From: Bacteroidota bacterium
Lineage (GTDB): Bacteria; Bacteroidota; Bacteroidia; Bacteroidales; JAAAOM01
Reading direction: 5' to 3'
DNA length: 61,141 nucleotides
Assembly (NCBI GenBank): GCA_009908855.1
Contig: JAAAOM010000022.1
Location: forward strand, 1 to 61,141
Position 1 is the stretch's first letter; every line of letters begins with the position of its first letter. This document shows, one piece after another, positions 58,290 to 61,141 of this stretch. Position numbers and translations under genes: made by a program. The notes under the pieces are model-generated. The model did not search any database, was not told the DNA's origin, and saw only the letters and a list, made by a program, of their open reading frames with translations.

Positions 58290-59150
58290 ATGGAGAATAA
58301 AGAGAACAGAAAGTTTATAAAAAAACTGAAAAACACCTATCGATTTATTATTTTAAACAATAATACATACAGGGAGGTTTGGCAAATGCGACTTACACCC
58401 CTTAACATCATCGCGTTTTTTGGCACAACCATCATCATCGGTATTGTTATTGTTTACCTTGCCATTGCCTATACACCCCTGAAGGAATTTGTACCGGGAT
58501 ATGACAGCAATTTACGTAAAACAATTATACAAAATGCATTTCGACTCGATTCCCTGGAAAATGAAATTCGATTGCGTGATCAATATTTTAATAACTTAAA
58601 TGCCATTATTGCCGGGAAACAGCCTTCTTCAGACATCAATTCGGATAATAAACCAAATGAATATGAGAATATTTCGTTCAATAAAACCAATGATGATTCT
58701 ATTCTGCGATCGCTCATTGAATCTGAAAAAAAATACAAGTTCACAGTATTGAATAACCGTCAATCCACTAATGAAATAACTGGCTTGCACTTTTTCCCGC
58801 CTATCAAAGGAATTATTACCAACACCTATAGTTCTGCAAAAAACCATTATGGTACCGATGTAGTGGCACCTCCTAACGAGGTTGTCAAAGCCACCCTGGA
58901 AGGAACCGTAACAATGGCCAGCTGGACACTGGAAACCGGCTGGGTACTTCAAATACAGCACGAGAATAATTTAATCTCTGTGTATAAACACAATGCCGAA
59001 CTTTTAAAGCAACCCGGTGATTATGTTACAGCTGGTGAAGCCATCGCAATTGTTGGCAATTCAGGTGAACTCACAACAGGGCCGCATCTGCATTTCGAGC
59101 TTTGGCATAATGGTACACCTTTAAACCCTGAAAATTTTATCGCCTTTTAA
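58290..59150 (+). CDS. membrane-anchored M23 family metallopeptidase
   Basis: 286 residues from the ATG at 58290 (58278 is an alternative; the promoter position favours the later one). A cytoplasmic head (KFIKKLKNTYRFIILNNNTY) and one membrane span (FFGTTIIIGIVIVYLAIAYT) precede a coiled coil and a LytM domain with zinc ligands HYGTDVVAPPNE (His, Asp) and the final HLHFELWHNG. Members cut peptidoglycan cross-links or regulate such enzymes; activity is likely, as the HxH is intact. It is followed 8 bases later by dxr. Confidence 0.92.
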   Translation: MENKENRKFIKKLKNTYRFIILNNNTYREVWQMRLTPLNIIAFFGTTIIIGIVIVYLAIAYTPLKEFVPGYDSNLRKTIIQNAFRLDSLENEIRLRDQYFNNLNAIIAGKQPSSDINSDNKPNEYENISFNKTNDDSILRSLIESEKKYKFTVLNNRQSTNEITGLHFFPPIKGIITNTYSSAKNHYGTDVVAPPNEVVKATLEGTVTMASWTLETGWVLQIQHENNLISVYKHNAELLKQPGDYVTAGEAIAIVGNSGELTTGPHLHFELWHNGTPLNPENFIAF

Positions 59151-59158
59151 ATACCGCT

Positions 59159-60319
59159 ATGAAAAAAAAAATCGCGATACTTGGTTCTACGGGTTCAATT
59201 GGTACACAAACGCTGGAGGTGATTCGTAATCACCGCGATTTATTTGAGGTTACAATGCTATCCGCTCATAATAATGCCGATTTACTCATCGAACAGGCTA
59301 TTGAGTTTGTACCCTTACATGTGGTCATTGGCAATCCGTCCAAAAAAGAACTGGTGATAGAGGCCCTTTCACACCACCCCACAAAAGTACATAGCGGATG
59401 CGAAGCCATCGCCGATATTGTTAGTATACCTGAAATAGACCTTGTACTGTCCGCTTTAGTTGGTTACGCGGGATTGTATCCAACATTAAATGCCATTAAA
59501 CATGGCAAGCATATAGCATTGGCCAATAAGGAAACGTTGGTAGTAGCCGGAGATTTGATAACCACAGAGGTCTACCGATACAATGTGAATCTGCTGCCGG
59601 TCGATTCAGAACATTCAGCTATATTTCAATGTCTCACCGGCGAGGACAATGCATCCATTGAAAAAATCTACCTCACTGCTTCAGGCGGGCCCTTCAGAGG
59701 TAAAACAGTTGAAGAGCTACAGCAGATAACCAAAACCGAAGCACTAAAACATCCCAACTGGTGCATGGGTAATAAAGTAACCATCGATTCTGCTTCCTTA
59801 ATGAACAAAGGGCTTGAAGCCATAGAAGCCAAATGGCTTTTCCATTTAAAACCTCAGCAAATTGAAGTGATTGTTCATCCTCAGTCTATTATACATTCAA
59901 TGGTTCAGTTCACGGATGGGTCCATGAAAGCACAAATGGGATTGCCCGATATGAAATTGCCCATTCAGTATGCCCTCTCCTACCCCAATCGATTGCCTTC
60001 AGATTTTACACGCTTTCATTTTCCCGATTACCCCGCATTAACATTTGAGAAACCTGATCTGAAAACCTTTCGGAATCTATCACTTGCATACAAGGCCATG
60101 GAACAGGGCGGAAATATACCCTGTATCATGAATGCCGCTAATGAAGTAGTGGTTGAAGCTTTCTTGGCCGATAAAATAGGATTTTTAACCATGCCTGATA
60201 TTATTGAAAAAGCCATGTCCGAAATTAAATATATTCCCGAACCTTCATTGTCAGACTATGCCCAAACCGACACGGAAACAAGGGCTCATACTAAAAAATT
60301 ACTCCCCCTGTTTAAATAA
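59159..60319 (+). CDS. dxr: 1-deoxy-D-xylulose 5-phosphate reductoisomerase
   Basis: 386 residues. NADPH-binding ILGSTGSIGTQTLEVIRNH (~6-24), LANKETLVVAGDL, the metal and substrate residues in PVDSEHSAIFQCL, LTASGGPFRGK and GNKVTIDSASLMNKGLE are all present. It makes 2-C-methylerythritol 4-phosphate, the committed isoprenoid step. It lies between the M23 gene and rseP, a common order in the phylum. Confidence 0.98.
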   Translation: MKKKIAILGSTGSIGTQTLEVIRNHRDLFEVTMLSAHNNADLLIEQAIEFVPLHVVIGNPSKKELVIEALSHHPTKVHSGCEAIADIVSIPEIDLVLSALVGYAGLYPTLNAIKHGKHIALANKETLVVAGDLITTEVYRYNVNLLPVDSEHSAIFQCLTGEDNASIEKIYLTASGGPFRGKTVEELQQITKTEALKHPNWCMGNKVTIDSASLMNKGLEAIEAKWLFHLKPQQIEVIVHPQSIIHSMVQFTDGSMKAQMGLPDMKLPIQYALSYPNRLPSDFTRFHFPDYPALTFEKPDLKTFRNLSLAYKAMEQGGNIPCIMNAANEVVVEAFLADKIGFLTMPDIIEKAMSEIKYIPEPSLSDYAQTDTETRAHTKKLLPLFK

Positions 60320-60438
60320 TTTCTAACACTATTGAATAGGCTTATGATACAAAATATACACGATTTAATTCAAAATGTTAGTTATTACAATTAATGGTAC
60401 TATTTTTGCCATTCTCAATAATTCAATATAAAAAATAG

Positions 60439-61141
60439 ATGGAGATATTAGTTAAAGCAGGTCAGCTTATTCTTAGCCTTTCTATTCTGGTTATTTTACA
60501 TGAATTCGGACATTATTTATTTGCCCGGATTTTTAATACACGCGTAGAAAAATTTTATCTTTTCTTCGATCCGTGGTTCTCTCTTTTTAAGTATAAAAAA
60601 GGCGATACTGAATATGGCATTGGCTGGCTACCATTGGGCGGATATGTTAAAATTAGCGGAATGATTGATGAGTCGATGGACCGGGAACAGCTTAAGCAGC
60701 CCCCTCAACCTTATGAATTCCGTTCCAAAAAATCCTGGCAACGTTTGCTCATTATGTTGGGCGGCGTACTGGTCAATTTTGTGCTGGCCATAATTATTTA
60801 TGTTACAACTTTATATACCTGGGGTGAAGAATATCTACCCAATCAAAATGTGAAATATGGTATATGGGCCGATAGCCTGGCTCAGTCCATCGGGTTTCAA
60901 AACGGCGATCATATTGTATCGCTTGACAATAAAAACGTTGAAAACTTTTTTGATATCCATAAGGAAATCCTTCTTGAAGATATTCATACAGTTAAAGTAT
61001 TGCGAAATGGTGATACGGTAAATATACATATTACCGACAAACAACTGGGGGCACTCATCAAAGACCCTATGTTTATCGCACCACGCTTTCCTTTCATTGC
61101 AGGCGGTTTTAGTGAAGGATCACCAGCTAAAAATGCCTGAC
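60439..61141 (+). CDS. rseP: RseP-type site-2 protease, N-terminal half; in-frame TGA at window end
   Basis: 233 residues are visible before a TGA at 61138-61140. The zinc motif LHEFGH (~19-24) in ILVILHEFGHYLFARIFN, GIGWLPLGGYVKISGM and the first membrane spans are normal, followed by a PDZ-like segment. The family is about 440 residues long and needs the C-terminal LDG motif and last spans, so this is only half a protein. In homologues the break point SPAKNA is usually followed by Gly; GGA to TGA would explain it. Whether it is a true nonsense mutation, a frameshift or an assembly error cannot be told from one base beyond. Confidence 0.8.

Overview
The window looks like an ordinary chromosomal segment of a Bacteroidota bacterium, probably from the Bacteroidales/Marinilabiliales side of the phylum; the order is my inference. 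Evidence: a fused lpxC-fabZ gene, type IX secretion (T9SS) and gliding components (PorP/SprF, GldH, SprE/PorW, PorX), type A and type B T9SS sorting domains, an S46 dipeptidyl-peptidase, MetG with a C-terminal tRNA-binding domain, and several promoters of the phylum's own type (TTG, about 20 bases, TAnnTTTG). Most genes are housekeeping, start codons rarely have a strong Shine-Dalgarno sequence, and many minus-strand operons end in clear hairpin-plus-T-run terminators.

Layout. 1-3678 (+): the C-terminal part of a large PKD-repeat type B T9SS cargo followed by its PorP/SprF-like partner. 3797-9182 (-): a phosphatase, then an HD hydrolase-lpxD-lpxC/fabZ-lpxA lipid A operon. 9253-15146 (+): rimP-nusA-infB behind a good promoter and a leader hairpin, then queG. 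15126-19768 (-): a SiaB-type kinase, rnhA, marC, an S46 peptidase and rnhB. 19905-22159 (+): a flippase, then a ribbon-helix-helix protein paired with SiaC. 22171-24198 (-): metG. 24301-26510 (+): LD-carboxypeptidase, YraN, MmcQ and a DUF502 protein. 26709-30794 (-): cysK, cysE, proC, pgk. 30963-42587 (+): holB-ricT-gldH-trmB-ATL-mrp-nifU, then sprE/porW-porX-tsaE and an alanine dehydrogenase gene. 42664-47989 (-): groL-groS, then a sigma-54 activator-lptE-TPR protein-secG operon. 48117-61141: kdsB, sodB, a MATE pump with kdtA, YjbQ, a GSCFA protein, HxlR, an S74 fibre protein with a type A T9SS partner, a PIN toxin-antitoxin pair, the initiator tRNA, an M23 peptidase, dxr and the start of rseP.

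Themes. Envelope biogenesis dominates: lipid A (lpxA, lpxC/fabZ, lpxD), Kdo (kdsB, kdtA), LptE, SecG, RseP, a flippase and the T9SS/gliding parts. The second theme is translation and iron-sulfur maintenance (rimP, nusA, infB, trmB, tsaE, queG, metG, RicT, Mrp, NifU).

Points most worth a second look: (1) alanine dehydrogenase is one continuous frame of family length broken by a single TGA at 41463-41465; (2) rseP meets a stop about halfway, at the last codon of the window; (3) a dispersed Sia-type phospho-switch, with kinase SiaB at 15.1-15.6 kb and substrate SiaC at 21.8-22.2 kb, SiaC being co-transcribed with a small DNA-binding protein rather than a diguanylate cyclase; (4) an S74 self-cleaving fibre protein overlapping a small T9SS-sorted protein; (5) a perfect 18-base palindrome upstream of the sigma-54 activator. 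I saw no rRNA, CRISPR array, insertion sequence, prophage or origin.
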